64,000 nucleotides of DNA, taken from assembly GCA_911728435.2 (NCBI GenBank), contig OU452202.1, positions 15,045,135-15,109,134 on the forward strand, in the 5' to 3' direction. The position numbers and the translations under genes were made by a program. Positions 9,208 through 21,245 of the stretch are shown piece after piece. Origin of the DNA: Apoderus coryli (taxonomy: Eukaryota; Arthropoda; Insecta; Coleoptera; Attelabidae). Every line of letters starts with the position of its first letter. Position 1 is the first letter of the stretch. Below the pieces are notes generated by a model that ran no database searches, was not told the origin of the DNA, and saw only the letters and a list, made by a program, of their open reading frames with translations.

Positions 9208-12200
9208 TAAGTGCTCTAAAAGTATTTTTATTTTTAAATCCTCTACAATTCTTAACTATAATACCATAGGGTCTCAAGGATACTATTTTGGGAATGTTTC
9301 ACAATTGTAAATTTAGTAGCAAAAATTATTAAATTGTTTTGTTTAATTCAAATTTTAGTCCTCCTGCCAAATGTCCTTGAAAATAAAGTATTTTCGATTT
9401 TTAATATTATTTACTGAATGGGAGATATTAAATTGACACTATATTATGCAAATAACATTTTTTTGAGACACTGTATATATGTATTTTTTTCTGCTTCAAT
9501 TTTCTAAATCTGCCTTCCAAAAAAATTTAATATCAAGCTCACGTTTGCCATAAGTCTCCGCACCCCAAAGAGCGGCAATGTATATTCCAAGATCTCAACC
9601 TAATATAAGTTTAAAGAGAAAAAAAAACCGTTTATCTGTCTCTCTTTCTTGCATGGTATTAGAGATTATAGCAGGCGTTTCCGTTAAACACCAGATAAGG
9701 GCTGTTCAACAAATTCTGGCAGATCTGGAATTGTTTGTTTTGGTTATCAACTATTTCCTGTATACGTTTTGCATAGATTACCGTTAAATCATTGTATTTA
9801 GTTTCAATATAAAATCTTGCGATAATTTTGTATTTTGCAATATTTATGAGAGGGAAAAGAAAAGATACAGGGTGTATTCATTCTCTAAAGGTTAAAATTT
9901 TGAATTTTGGCAAGGCTACACAATGACAAATCGGCCGCAATGTCAATTGCATATTTGTAGACGAGTCAAAAAATGAGGAATTTCCAGTTGGCTTTTGGCT
10001 TTGCCAAAATCTTTAATCTGGACGTAGGTGCCTTAAGAGTTACTAGGTACTTTTCCTAATCTTAGACAAGCAAAGAGAGAGGACGCGTAACACGAACGAA
10101 AAAGTGAAGCACTTTGTCATCACTCAACTGCTTCCAGTGGCGTATCGGAAACACTTGGATTGGAACTAAAATATTTTAAAATTAAAGTGGCTTTTTGTGG
10201 CGAAATGAATATTATGCAGTATAAGAAAATTATACTTTTTTTATTTTATTTTATTTTCATTCATTTAATTTCAATGTTACTTCACTAGAAACATGCCGCT
10301 TATTAAAATCCTGAATAACTATGTGTAAATTATTTAGTTTTAACATTTCCCGGTAGACAGCCTAGTCAATTCATCAAATATTGTTTGATCTATCAAGTAA
10401 TTTTATATTTCCTATCAATTTAGATATTGTTCTTAACACGTGGCGTCAAGGGAAAACGTAACAAAGACAAATTCTTTACATTTCGTGCCTCACGCAAAAT
10501 GCTTAAAAGCTATAGCGATTTTCATGTCATGTAGATACATATTACACTCAAATTTAATAATAATAATGCTCTTCGATACTCTCTTGGAACAGTTGGCGTG
10601 CGGCAAATATTTGTGTAAGTAGTGAATTACAAAATAAACATTTTCTATAGAGTAATTGTGTATGTTGAGCCTTTGCTCTCGTCGCACTATGCAAAGACCT
10701 GGTCAAAACATGAAAGCGTCTCCAATTTATATGGAATTTTGTATGTTAATGGAGTTTGAATGGGGGATAATGGATACTAATACAGGGGAATCAATATCTA
10801 ATCCAAAGTAATGTTGATTTTTGTATAATTTTAATGTGATGTTTTATTGTGACAAATAACCAAAAAATATTTTCCATAGGCATGACCTCGGTAGAAATTT
10901 CTAAAACATTAATAAGTTGAGTTTCTCTTTTCGCCACTGATGTTGGAACTAGGTGAGTTCCGAAACATGTTAGGAGACTGATAATTATAAATTTCTATTA
11001 CATTATTTTTGTGGAGATTCGACTCTTATTTCAACATTGAGAATATACAACTCCACTTAAGAATTGGACTATTTTTTTCAAATTAATTAATTAATTATTA
11101 AAATTTTATTTTTCTATTTGCAAATTTACACAGACAAGTTATACTGTGTGGCAAACGAATCTGTAACAGCGAAAGGAATTGGGACAAAAAATCCGATATT
11201 GCCAGATTTAACTACAAAAAAGCACTAGTTCTAGGCAAGAAGTTGCATTAATTTGAAAATCGATTTTTTACAATTACAAAAAAATAATAATGGAGAAAGC
11301 TCAGCATTTTTAAGTGGTTGTTAACTAAAATTTTTACCACTGAATATTAAAATAGGGAAAAGAAATTATGAATATCTGTAAAATTGGCAATACCACGCGA
11401 AATGGGTGTTTAGACGCCGCCTGAACGATCCTGTTTGGTGCGTAGACCCTCGCACGTTTTGTCGCCATGCGGGTGTTCAAGTCGCAATTGGTGGAAACTG
11501 AGTAGTTCCCCGCAATCTTTGCAGTCCCTCTTGGAATATCGTGTAATATTGAATCAGCCAGGGGCAGAGTGGTGTTATTTATACCTTTGTTGTCGTGTAT
11601 GAGTTGCAATATTATCAAATATTATATCAAATTATTATTGTATATTTAGTCTTCTGTTACTTGTGTGTTTTGTGATTTTGAACAATTTGCTGTTTTGCTA
11701 CTTTGCTTCATTGTTTGTTAGTTCGTACTAGTTTCATTATTTATTTTTTTTAATAAACAAATTTACTCCCAGAAAAACTCTCAACGGCCAAACAAGAGAA
11801 CTGATAGCGAATGTTTATAGGTAAATAATCAAAAAACACAGAAATATGAGCATATAGTGTCAAAGTCGCCTCGTTTGATGGCATACTTTTACTTAGCTAC
11901 CTGTTTTATATGTTCTTTTTCAAAGTACGGAGATATCGTCAATAGGGGCGAAATATTGTTATTTGGAAAAGTGACTAAGTTTTGGAGGAAATTGAGCACA
12001 TTATAATAACTTAAGGACAAGATGACGACAGCGAGACTTATGATAATGATGATGGTTAAGTTGACGAAATCTAAGAGATTGCCACCTATAAAGCAGTAAT
12101 ACTGTCTATCGTTATATTTAATCAAAATATTTAAAACAGTTAATTATCGTTCCTAAACGTGACTCAAATCAACAAAAAGATCCAAGATATTTTAATTATT

Positions 12201-12290
12201 TTCGTGTTAAGTTGTTTTAGATTTTTTTTTTAGTTTAAATCAAGCAACACTTTAACAGATGATTATATAGAAATAAAAAAAAATATATGG
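9208..12290. other. No gene recognised; scattered transposon ends
   Basis: The stretch holds isolated Tc1/mariner-type ends (TACAGGGTGTATTC at about 9865, GGGACACCCTGTA at about 12290) without partners. A locally GC-richer minus-strand frame at 11334-11618 (94 codons, including LADSILHDIPRGT) shows no family motif; it could be a decayed element or an exon, and I cannot decide. Confidence 0.3.
10933..10974 (+). ncRNA. Hammerhead-core-like motif, degenerate
   Basis: GCCA-CTGATGT is followed by a 5-bp stem (GGAAC/GTTCC) and GAAAC. The last base of the first box is T instead of A, and the sequence after GAAAC cannot rebuild stem I. It is probably a decayed relative of the motif at 14570-14611. 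Confidence 0.25.
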
Positions 12291-12428
12291 GACACCCTGT
12301 ACGCGGTTTCATGATCCGGGTGTTTCATCGTTCGACTGCCCTAGATAATGTGTTGTTTTTATAATTTAGAAGTGTGTAATCTGTTGTCGAGGGTGTTTAT
12401 TCCGCAGTGTAAATGCGCGAATTTATAC

Positions 12429-12505
12429 ATGTCGAAAGAAGCAGAAGAAATAGATTCTGAAATTCTGATCGGCCTAGTTGAAGATCGACCAGAAATATGA
12501 GAGAA
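12429..12505 (+). pseudogene. Possible MADF-domain N-terminal fragment
   Basis: ATG at 12429 opens MSKEAEEIDSEILIGLVEDR followed by PEI and a stop. The I..LIGLVEDRPEI pattern resembles the start of a MADF DNA-binding domain (L..LV...P.LW), found in host regulators and in the accessory protein of Harbinger-type transposons. Only about 17 codons match, so the identification is weak. Confidence 0.2.
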
Positions 12506-12564
12506 AGTTGTTGAGGATAATAAGGCTCCTGGCAGATGTCTGGTTTCTAATTTAGAGTGAATAC

Positions 12565-13140
12565 AAATTTGCCTATTGCGATTGAGAGGCCGGGAGCGTG
12601 GAGTGAGCGCTAGGTTGAGGGAGCTTCAATGGCGAAATATGAATGAAAGACGGTTGTTCCATGCATTGGTTTTATACAACACAGTAATAAATAAAAAGAT
12701 ACCGGATTACCTTTACAATAAAATGCAATTCAGGGGTACAAATATTGTTACAAACTTGAAACATAGAATGTCGATAACTCCACCTGCTCACCGTACTGCT
12801 ATGTTTGAACGCTCGCAAAACTATACAATAAGTTCCCAAATAATTATAAAATTCTGAAGGGACTTGGATTTAAGGAACTTATCATTCGCTCTCAATTCTC
12901 ATCATTCTTAATGTGTGTAGAACTCTCTTATGTATTTTATTTTATCGTAATTTTATAGAGCACACTCTATATTCTATGAACGGTTGTCAACGTGCATTAC
13001 GTGCCTTTGTTTCTTTTGTTTTTTATTACAGTAAGGTTAATCTAAGATTTATTATTAAAGTAGGTTAAGCTAGGAGGCTTAATGCCTCAACTTCGCCTGT
13101 TGTAAATATTTAATTTGCAATAAAGACATTATTAATATTA
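12565..13140 (+). pseudogene. LINE 3' end: reverse transcriptase tail and UTR
   Basis: The frame gives ARLRELQWRNMNERRLFHAL, then VLYNTVINKKIPDYL and later AHRTAMFERSQNY, the C-terminal part downstream of the palm in CR1/jockey-type LINEs. It matches 33968-34420 in order and spacing (LKELAWLPMR, LTFVHNIIKINEPAYL, HGTALFERSFSY). A frameshift near 12840 breaks the frame. The 3' UTR ends in GCAATAAAGACATT, like the end at 34640, which places both in one LINE family. The catalytic domain is absent, so this is a 5'-truncated dead copy. Confidence 0.7.
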
Positions 13141-15214
13141 AGATTTCTTTGTAGCCGACGTTTTAACAATAAAGCCAACACAAGGTTTCCTAGGTCTACT
13201 ATCCATTCTAAATAAGAGGTAGTAGTCGGTAAACTGAACTAGTTCCTAGGCCTACAGCACCAAGAGATCCGGATTTTGGCGGGCACTCGTGTGAAGAGAG
13301 GGCAATTACTCAGACGGACAAATACTTTGACCGTGTGAAAGCACTATAGAGCAATTGATTTTAAAGTTGTTAATACACGGTAGGCAGCAAAAATCAGACC
13401 TGCTAGCCATATCTGCATCAGGCCCAAACACTTATCACCGCATCGTGCGTTGTAAGAAAAGGCCACCAGCAGAATCATTCTGATTATGGATAAGATATGA
13501 GGACCTTATAGCTAGATGGATTTCTTCTTGTATAACATATGGAGTAATCAAACTATCTGATCTGATCTAGTCTTTTTTCCAATATTCTACAGAGATTACA
13601 TAAAATTAAAAACCTCACGGCCTCGTAATTAATGCAAAATAAGGCTTTTTCCGCCTTTCCATTCGTCGGGTCTCATTGCCTATTATCGCGCATTTGTAAT
13701 ACGTGACATTCTTTTGTTTAAATAAATGAAATATTATCGTTGAAATCAAAGGACGTTGGTCTGATAGAGTAGTGATAGAAATATAAAACAACTAAATTGC
13801 TACTTGTAAATAGTGCTCCATGATTTTTGTTTCAATTATATTTTCTAGTTAGACATACGTCCGTCGGGCAAAGAGATATTAATGAGCCCAACATGACTTT
13901 GTTTAAATGGTAAGTAGGTATAGTTGGTTTCATTTGAAAATCGTTAGATTATGTAATAGCTTTAATTAAGTATTAGATATGATGTTATCTACTAAAGTGT
14001 TTTATTTATTAGTTCACTGATTGCAATTTGTAATATTGAATTGATTGGAATTTGATATAAATATACAGGGTGGTTCAAAGCAAATGCGGGTTGAGATGAT
14101 TAACATCAATTGATTAAAATCAGATTTTAAGCAGTATGGTTTTTTTTAAATCATAATTAATTTAAAAAAGAGTTTTAAATTTTTAAAACTTAAAATGTAT
14201 TTATTCATAAAAAATAAAACCCAAATGCATGTTTAGATGGTGTTATTTATTATAACAAGAAATCCCTTTGGGATTTCCCAGTCGTTTTGTGGCAGTTTTA
14301 TCTATGAAAAAAGTCATTGAGGGTTGCAAAAAAAAAATAAGTTTTTCCTACTAATAATGGTTAGTTAAGTCGTTGCGGCATGTCAACAAATAATTTAATC
14401 AAAGTGTATGGTGATAACCCTAATTTATATGATTGTACACTTATCTTCCGGTATATATTCTTTTTCAATTTATACTAGCTATAACACTTTCAGTTTGTAT
14501 ATGTTTATATAATCCATGCCATACTGTTTTTGACTTTACCTAAAATGACAGCGTAACTGTTTATTATGAGCCACTGATGATGGAAACTTAGTTTTCCGAA
14601 ACATATCTGGCGCTGTAATTGCATACTAATATACGAATAGTTTGGTGGAGTAGACGTTGTTTTTATTTGTGTCTTATTGTATTTACGTTGTTTTACTATA
14701 GACAGTATAGTACATGTTAATTATTATGACATAATATTATGGATTTATGTTATAATTTGACACTATGGAAAACCTCTACTTCTTTGGTGGTGGAGTTCAG
14801 TGTATTTGCATTATTTTTTAGATAAGTAAGCATCAGTTTTGACTGGAAATTTTCATATAAGGTTTGTTAGCTAGGTGCTTCCAATACAAACAATTGTTTA
14901 TTGATATCGTATTTTTTTTTTCATTTATTATAATAATCGAAAAGAACAGCTGGTTAATACAAAAATAAAACTTAAAAAAATCTTTTTGATACAAAAAATA
15001 TTTAAATAAACCTAAGTGTTATAACTCCTATCGAAGTCTCCTTTTGGATAATATTTATATGAGGTGCTTATTTTGGATTTTGTCTTTCGGTGCTTTTGTA
15101 TTTTGCATTATTTTAGTATTTTAATTGTGAGATATAGGATCTATAATTAGTGCATAGTGTGTAATATGGAGATTTTTTTTTTAATTCAAATAGAAGTTAA
15201 GTGTAGTTTTTTTT
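13141..15214. other. No gene recognised
   Basis: A GC-richer patch at about 13240-13520 has no frame or motif that I can name. TACAGGGTGGTTCAAAG at about 14064 looks like a transposon end with a TA target, but no clear opposite end was found. The hammerhead-like motif at 14570-14611 is listed separately. Confidence 0.35.
14570..14611 (+). ncRNA. Hammerhead-ribozyme-like motif
   Basis: GCCA precedes CTGATGA; a stem GGAAAC/GTTTTCC follows, then GAAAC, ATATC and TGGC. GCCA and TGGC form a 4-bp stem I, and the two invariant boxes are intact. Stem III is not formed by the CATAT between GAAA and C, and stem II has an extra T, so activity is uncertain. The layout matches the better copies at 16494-16536 and 62737-62778. 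Confidence 0.4.
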
Positions 15215-15415
15215 ACTCGAAATTCACTTTTTTCAAAATTTTTTGTTCAATAACAAACGTTGCTTCACACAAAATGCTATAACTCACGAATTAATAGTCA
15301 GATTGCTGTCAAATTTATATACATATCGTTTGAAGGTTAGTACGAAATAAAAATCATATGGAAAAAATTTTAGTAACGCCATCTGTGTGTCATCCTATGG
15401 CCTAATACTACCATG
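15215..15415 (-). repeat. Solo 5' end of a mariner family (copy D)
   Basis: This block (AATAACAAACGTTGCTTCAC, then GTCAGATTGCTGTCAAATTT and GTAACGCCATCTGTGTGTCA) recurs at 21085-21245 and 57500-57690, where it sits just upstream of minus-strand mariner relics, and inverted at 50404-50510. It is therefore the non-coding 5' end of that mariner family. Here no transposase remains to its left. Confidence 0.65.
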
Positions 15416-16107
15416 TTAAAGTGGAAAATACTACCCTATATTTTAACTATTTTAATAAAATATTAACTTATTTTTCTGAGAATCATTAGTCTCCTTGTTT
15501 TATGGCCTCCCTGTATAGTTAAGTTAAGTGAAACGCACTATACCTCTACAGTTCTTCCAACAAAAAGTATAATAGAGCCAAGTAGAGACGCCACTAGTCT
15601 CGTCGCCAGTCGTTGCACGCTCTAGCGGAAACATTTGACTATCACACTCTGTAAAATGTAAAAACGCACAACTCAAATCAAACAGTAAACAGTAGTCGTC
15701 GTCAAGTCATGCACTAGAGTTGAAGTTAGTCTCGTCGACGCGTAACAAAACCATACGTATAGTGTGAATTGCAATACGCGCGATTGTCATTTTCTTGGTT
15801 ACTGTTGCTTGTCCATTTATTTGAAAGTGCACGCGGTCTACTTGATTTTCAGTGCAATTCCCACAAATTAAAATTAATGACATTCGACGGCGGGATTTTC
15901 GACAATTAATTTCGAATTTTAAATAATTTTGTTGTTTGTAGAATGAATTAAAACTAAAATGTATCAACATAATTGTCAGTTTGTATGATTTTATTTAGAA
16001 AAGAGTGTGGTTGGAAGTTTTATCAATTTCCGTGTTGTGTTTGTGTCATTTTTATCAGCATTTTTGCCTGTTGGAATACGATGAGTAATTGGTAAACGCA
16101 ATAAATT

Positions 16108-16133
16108 ATGGTTCAAGCAAATTTAGTGGAAAG
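16108..16133 (+). CDS. Weak candidate first coding exon
   Basis: ATGG with A at -3 opens MVQANLVE plus two bases, ending at a donor GTATGT at 16134. An initiator-like TCAGT lies about 130 bp upstream near 15976. The phase does not fit the exon at 1702, so it would belong to another gene or transcript. Twenty-six bases are too few for a confident call. Confidence 0.22.
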
Positions 16134-16306
16134 GTATGTTTTGATTTTCTAATTTAAATGTTTTTTGTTTTTTTACTTTCTTGAAGATGATTTGCTCACG
16201 AATGTCTGCAACATTATTTTTTAATATCTAATATAAATATGTAAAAGATAACTTTTGATAATTACAATTATTAGTAAACGATACACAACAAATTATTATA
16301 AGTATA

Positions 16307-16625
16307 AGATGTTTTTGGTGACATTTAGTGTGAGCAGGCAATATGCCTGGTGAAATACAGTTCACAAACGAAGGCCGGACGAGAAGCAGCAACTCCATCA
16401 TATCCTATTGCTAACTCTAGATGCACCCGAATTCCCTGGCGGGAGGATTTCTTTATGAATTATTGCTTGTTACATAAAGTAACAAAGTGCTTTCTCCAGA
16501 CGGGACGTTTCGTTGATCCACAACTCATCAGTGGTGGTAGGCAGGCAATGTGAACCAAATTTCCAACATAACTAAAAGTCTTGTTACTTTATGTAACAAG
16601 CAATTATTCATAAATTATTATATTT
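16307..16625. mobile_element. Hammerhead-bearing foldback element, copy 1
   Basis: It begins near TTTGGTGACATTTAG and includes TAGATGCACCCGAATTCCCT followed by GGCGGGAGGA. Inverted arms follow, ATTGCTTGTTACATAAAGTA at about 16461 and the complement at about 16583. Between them lies a minus-strand hammerhead ribozyme. The copy at 62520-62965 has the same order: TTTGGTGACATCTAG, TAGATGCGCCGATACTCCCT, inverted arms with CTTGTTTAACAAAACAAG, and a hammerhead. No coding frame is visible. Confidence 0.55.
16494..16536 (-). ncRNA. Minimal type I hammerhead ribozyme
   Basis: Read on the minus strand: CCA, then CTGATGA, then stem II GTTG/CAAC with loop TGGAT, then GAAA, then CG-TCC-CG (2-bp stem III), then TC and TGG. 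CCA and TGG close stem I at the junction, the A of GAAA can pair with the U before the cleavage site, and the predicted cut is after the C of TC. All invariant core bases are present. Such two-pair stem III hammerheads are known from Penelope-like elements and other retroelements. No Penelope protein is seen here. Whether it cleaves is inference. Confidence 0.65.
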
Positions 16626-17589
16626 TCCGCCATTTTGTCTGTATATTTTCAATTATTTTATTCATATAGTGATACGCCAGTTAAATTTCCAGATATAACA
16701 CGTGATCTTATAATTTGATTTCCTAATATGCCGCACACTAGACGTACCTATATGTTTTGAGGGTGTTGTGCATGAACCTCGCGGAATAAATGTAAGTTAC
16801 TATGGTCTCAGTAATGCTAGTTATGCCTATTCTAAGCACCATTCAAATAACAGCCTTATTCGTGTAGGCAGCGCAACAGGCTTAGAAAGCTAAAAAAATC
16901 TTGATGTGTGCTTATGAAAGCGTTCTGAACTAGGAACTGCCTCTGTAAACAAGGCTAATATGTACATTTCTCGGAAAAGCAAACGTTAAATAATAAGTTC
17001 GAATCTTCATTTAAATGGTTGACTCATTTCTTCACAAAAGTGCAGCTTACGTATCGGTAAACTTTTGGACTAGTTGGTAACATTATACGAATCATTCACA
17101 TTTTTATTGTGAGTGTTATTATACAAACGAGCAGAACTATCATTTTGAAATTAGAGTTCAATAATTTCAACTCGTGTCATTTAATTCTTCGAATATTTTA
17201 TTCATACATTAATCATATTCGTAATTTCAAATAATACGGGATGCACAAACGTACGGCATAGTATGACTCGTCAAGAATAATCTTTCCGCTAATGGCTGGT
17301 TTATTCCAACTGTTAAAATTTCAATCTGTCGATTATAGTAGATGCACTGTTCCTCAATAACCTAAATATTTAACATCAAGCAAGCATTTTTTTATTTTTA
17401 ACATTTAGAACCCGTACTTACATTTGAATATCAGACCCATTCGATTAAATTTGTAACAATTTGGCGTTCTAGTTTCCTTATCTTATTTTTATTTGAAACT
17501 TAACAACTGCATTACAAGATGTTGGTAAGTTTCCAAAATGCAGAGCTGTCAAAAATAAAAGTTTTTGTTTGGAATTTGTCGGTTGTATA

Positions 17590-17931
17590 CAAGGTGTTTC
17601 AGAAAGACATGGTTATATTGGTAGAGGTGATAGAACTGCTCAAAATAAGTGTGGCTTGTTATATAATTTTTTGCCGAAGAGGCCTTCCATTTCGAGATAG
17701 AGGGAGTTAAAATAAAGCGAGTATTTTTATTCCATTCTGCGACCCCAAAAACATTCATATGAAAAAATTGAGGCCGGTATTTCTCATAATTCATAGTCAG
17801 ATATGATAATAAAAATAATATTTTTTTAACTCCTTGTATCTCGAAAAGGAAGGCAAAAGCAAAAGGCTACAATTATTTTGAGCATTTCCATCACCTCTAG
17901 CAATATGGCCATGTCTTTCTGAAAGACCCTG
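17590..17931. mobile_element. TA-flanked MITE, 342 bp
   Basis: Ends CAAGGTGTTTCAGAAAGACA and its inverted partner (CAGGGTCTTTCAGAAAGACA) are each flanked by TA. The arms are about 120 bp, carrying AGAGGTGAT and GCTCAAAATAA inside. There is no coding frame. The termini match the ends of mariner-like elements in this window such as that ending at 60704. Confidence 0.8.
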
Positions 17932-18064
17932 TATTTGACATACTCAAAAGTCACGAAAATCTATCGAAGACAGTTGCCAAATATGTTGTTGCTTCTAACA
18001 TAATATGATTCCATTGTTTATTTAATTCGTCCACGACTGTATCGTGCTCGTTATCATGAAAAGA

Positions 18065-18175
18065 AAAATCCAATCCAAAATCAAATTTATTCATTTTTAG
18101 GTTTTACAAAAAAATATAAGGCATGGATAGCCAAAAAATTATGGCTGCGCCGTCTAATATACATTAGATATTTTC
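18065..18175 (-). other. Possible LINE 3' tail
   Basis: On the minus strand the sequence reads TTTGGCTATCCATGCCTTAT followed by an A/T-rich stretch with AATGAATAAATTTGATTTTG, which resembles the short 3' end with AATAAA of many insect LINEs. No reverse transcriptase is attached. Confidence 0.3.
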
Positions 18176-18670
18176 TAATCTAATCTTAATAATATGATTA
18201 TACATTTTTATATTCAATAAACTAAACTAATTTTTGCAAAAGAAAAAAAATAATAAATATAAAAATAAAAAAATAAATTTATGCCCCATTTTTGACTAAT
18301 TTTAATTAAAAAATAATTAATAAATTGTGTTTATTATCTAGTAAATCAGCAATCCCCGCTCGTTCTGTAAACATTGCCTCAAAGCATCGGTTTACTTAAT
18401 TTTATAACCTTCGAGATACTCAATGTTTTCGCAAAGGGATGTAACTTAAGAAATAGGCGTTGTATATTAGCTCAACTTTTATTCGAAATCTTATGCATAC
18501 GAATATTTGAGTCTTTTTTCAAGAACTTGTTATATACCTAATTAAGAATGGAAAAATAGTCTCCTGCACGCATCTTTGGTTCAAGGCTGTTTGATCAGTC
18601 GCTAAATCTAAAGGCAGGCAAATGTTTGAGTAAAGAATGTTGAATCTTTATCATTAACCGTGATTGATAC

Positions 18671-19247
18671 AATCAGCCTTATGCTGTAAAAACATTGACT
18701 TCAATGTCAATGTTGAAATAATTTCAATAAATGTTGACTTTCATTTCAATATTGAAATTTATTGGTATGCTGTATCGACACTTGACTACAACTTATTGAA
18801 ATTTTAGAGCATACCAAATATTGAAATTTACAAGGCCACTTGACTTTTTTCAATTTCTTGAAATGTAATAATTTCAATTATTGATGTGAGGACATTACAG
18901 CATACCAAATGTCAATATTTATTGAAATCTCTGTAAACGACACTTTTATGTCATAATTTTATCGTTGACATCAAGTCAATGTTCTTACAGCATAAGGCTG
19001 ATTGACTTTTTTCACTCTTGACTTGTAATTATTTTTCAATTTTTGCTTTAGAGCATACCAAATATTGAAATTTACAAGGCCACTTGACTTTTTTCAATTT
19101 CTTGAGATGTAATAATTTCAATTATTGATGTGAGGACTTTACAGCATACCAAATCGCAATATTTATTGAAATTTCTGTCAAACGACACTTTTATGTCATG
19201 ATTTCAACGTTGACATCAAGTCAAGGTCCTTACAGCATAAGGCTGAT
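18671..19247. mobile_element. MITE with terminal repeat and tandem 3' half
   Basis: The left end AATCAGCCTTATGCTGTAA is inverted at the right end (19229-19247) and also at 18984-19002. The block running from GAGCATACCAAATATTGAAA to TACAGCATAAGGCTGATT occurs twice, 245 bp apart, so the element carries a tandemly duplicated 3' half with two right termini. The interior is dominated by ATTGAAAT motifs. No coding frame. Confidence 0.8.
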
Positions 19248-20164
19248 TATAGATGGAGGGAGACACATGATAGACCGCAAAATTTGCCCGATTATTGGTA
19301 AACATGTATTTGCTGTTGGCTACTTGTTACTGTCTTTACTCTTTTTTCAATGATAATATTGCTTTAGAAGATGAAGGTTGATTCTAAGCTTCTATAAGAG
19401 TAGAATTTCGAGGTCTCAGTCAACAGAACGTACAATGCCTCTTTAATCTAGGTGATTCATATGTCATCAGCTCAAAAATGGTGTGGGAATGCTAAGAGGT
19501 CTTGACGAGCTTATCAAGAATAATAGTTTCCCTTGCCCTGCGGCTACATAATGAAAAATAATTGTAAAAAATAAGTGCATAATTAGCCATCTTTTATACT
19601 TTTGCATTTATGGAGACTACTCAAACATCCTTAAATATTATTTGTGTTTGTACCTTTCTAACACTGTATATTTACTGCTGCACATAAGCGGTATATGTGC
19701 ATGTTGACAAACGTAGAATCCATTAAAGAATTTTTATTAAACAATTACTATAAACTGTTCTTAGAGAGAAAATAAATAGATAACGAGAGCACGGGTATAA
19801 TTTTTTTAGGGCAGGTGCTGTGTTTATTATATAAATGCATAAACATTCTATAATAATGAGTACATGGGTTTTTCGTCTGAGATATACAAGGTATTTGAAA
19901 ACTACATAACATTACATTATTTATTTCAGTTATAAAGTAATAGTTTGTTTCTGTATTGCACTTAGAAAATGCATTTTTTAGCTTTTGATTTCAAAAAGAT
20001 TTGCAACAAATTTAGTGTTTTGGGGACCTATAAATAATATTTAATTTTTAATGTATTCATACATAGTTAATCACAATAAATATTCTTTATACGAGGTATG
20101 ATAATAATTGATGAGCCTACCAATGAAAACAATGTTTTTAGGGCGATACATTGTTTCAGCCCGA

Positions 20165-21245
20165 TCCAAGTGTTCATGTTTAAAAATCAAGACCTAAAAA
20201 ACTATCCTTAATGACCCTGCCTCCGCATGTCGTTTGGCGTGTAGATAGCCCTTCATAATATCATTGTCCTGCGTAAATATCACGACCCCACGACATTGTT
20301 ATTCGTCGAATATAATCAATAAATCACTACAATACTGCACCATGACCGTTCTTTCGTTCGACTAATAGTCACACCTCTCGAATCCCATGAACCGGGTGTA
20401 GTGATGGACACATATTTCTTCCATGGTTACGTAACACATGCAAAAGTCTCTCGAACTTCGCTTCAATACGAGGGCTAAAACCCTCCTCAAAAGTGGTGGT
20501 CCACGATCACAAACGTGGCACTCATTGAGTCGAAAGGTTTCTCACATCCTAATGTTCGTGCACGATATTTTGCCAGCTATCTTCCTCAACTTCGATCTTT
20601 CCGCAACATGTCATTTGCTATTGTTTGTCTCCATGGTAACCTAAATTGGGTGTCCTGGACGGACCGAATTTTGGCAATTAATGGTGGGGCCTCTCCATAC
20701 CTTTCCCATTCAAAAACAGAGAGGGAATCACAGACTGTTAGTCTTTTTCCATTTCACAAAAAAAATAACCCAAAACTTGTCCCTTTGAAACAGCTGTCGC
20801 CTACGAAACTACTCGAAGGAATTTATATTGTGAACGTAGCGTAGCGTATCTTGTGTAAACAACAAGAATAAGATGCAGTGTTGCCAGATGGCTTCAAGGC
20901 TTACCAGTTATATCTTTCCCGGTCGCATTTTCGGAATTCGGCGACCCATTAGCCACTCGGAACAACTCGGGTAATATGAATCACATATTCATAAAGTCCC
21001 GACGTATTAGGCTAATGCGTGTATTTCATAAATCGCCGACGCATTAGTCTAAAACGTCGGGGCTTTATGAATCTGTGATTTTTTTTACACTAACAAAAGT
21101 TGCTTCACACAAATATAACTCAACGAATCAATAGTCAGATTGCTGTCAAATTTATACACGTATCGTTTGAAAGTTAGTACTAAATAAAAATCATATGGAA
21201 AAAATTTTAGTAACGCCATCTATGTGTCATCCTGCGGTCTCATTG
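20165..21245 (-). pseudogene. Mariner transposase relic (copy A)
   Basis: On the minus strand one can read HEH.DVRNLST..VPR, then EAKFERLLHVLRNHGRN, RKNGHGAVL and IDYIRRITM. These correspond in order to mariner HEHLGM.K..WVPR, the helix before the first catalytic block, and IDYLQKG. Stops and frameshifts are frequent and the DDD triad is not readable. The DNA at 21085-21245 is the 5' end shared with the copies at 15215 and 57500. A palindromic MITE at 20979-21080 is inserted between the 5' end and the coding part. Confidence 0.55.
20979..21080. repeat. 102-bp near-perfect palindrome (mini-MITE)
   Basis: AATCACATATTCATAAAGTC at the left is inverted at the right, and the complementarity continues through the GACGTATTAG segments to a short loop with TGTATTTCATAAAT. 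It can form a hairpin of about 40 bp. There is no coding capacity. Confidence 0.75.

Noticed and set aside
14066..15513. A complete transposon between CAGGGTGG and CTCCCTG
   Set aside because: The two tips share only a few bases and the sequence inside them does not pair, so they are probably ends of different elements.
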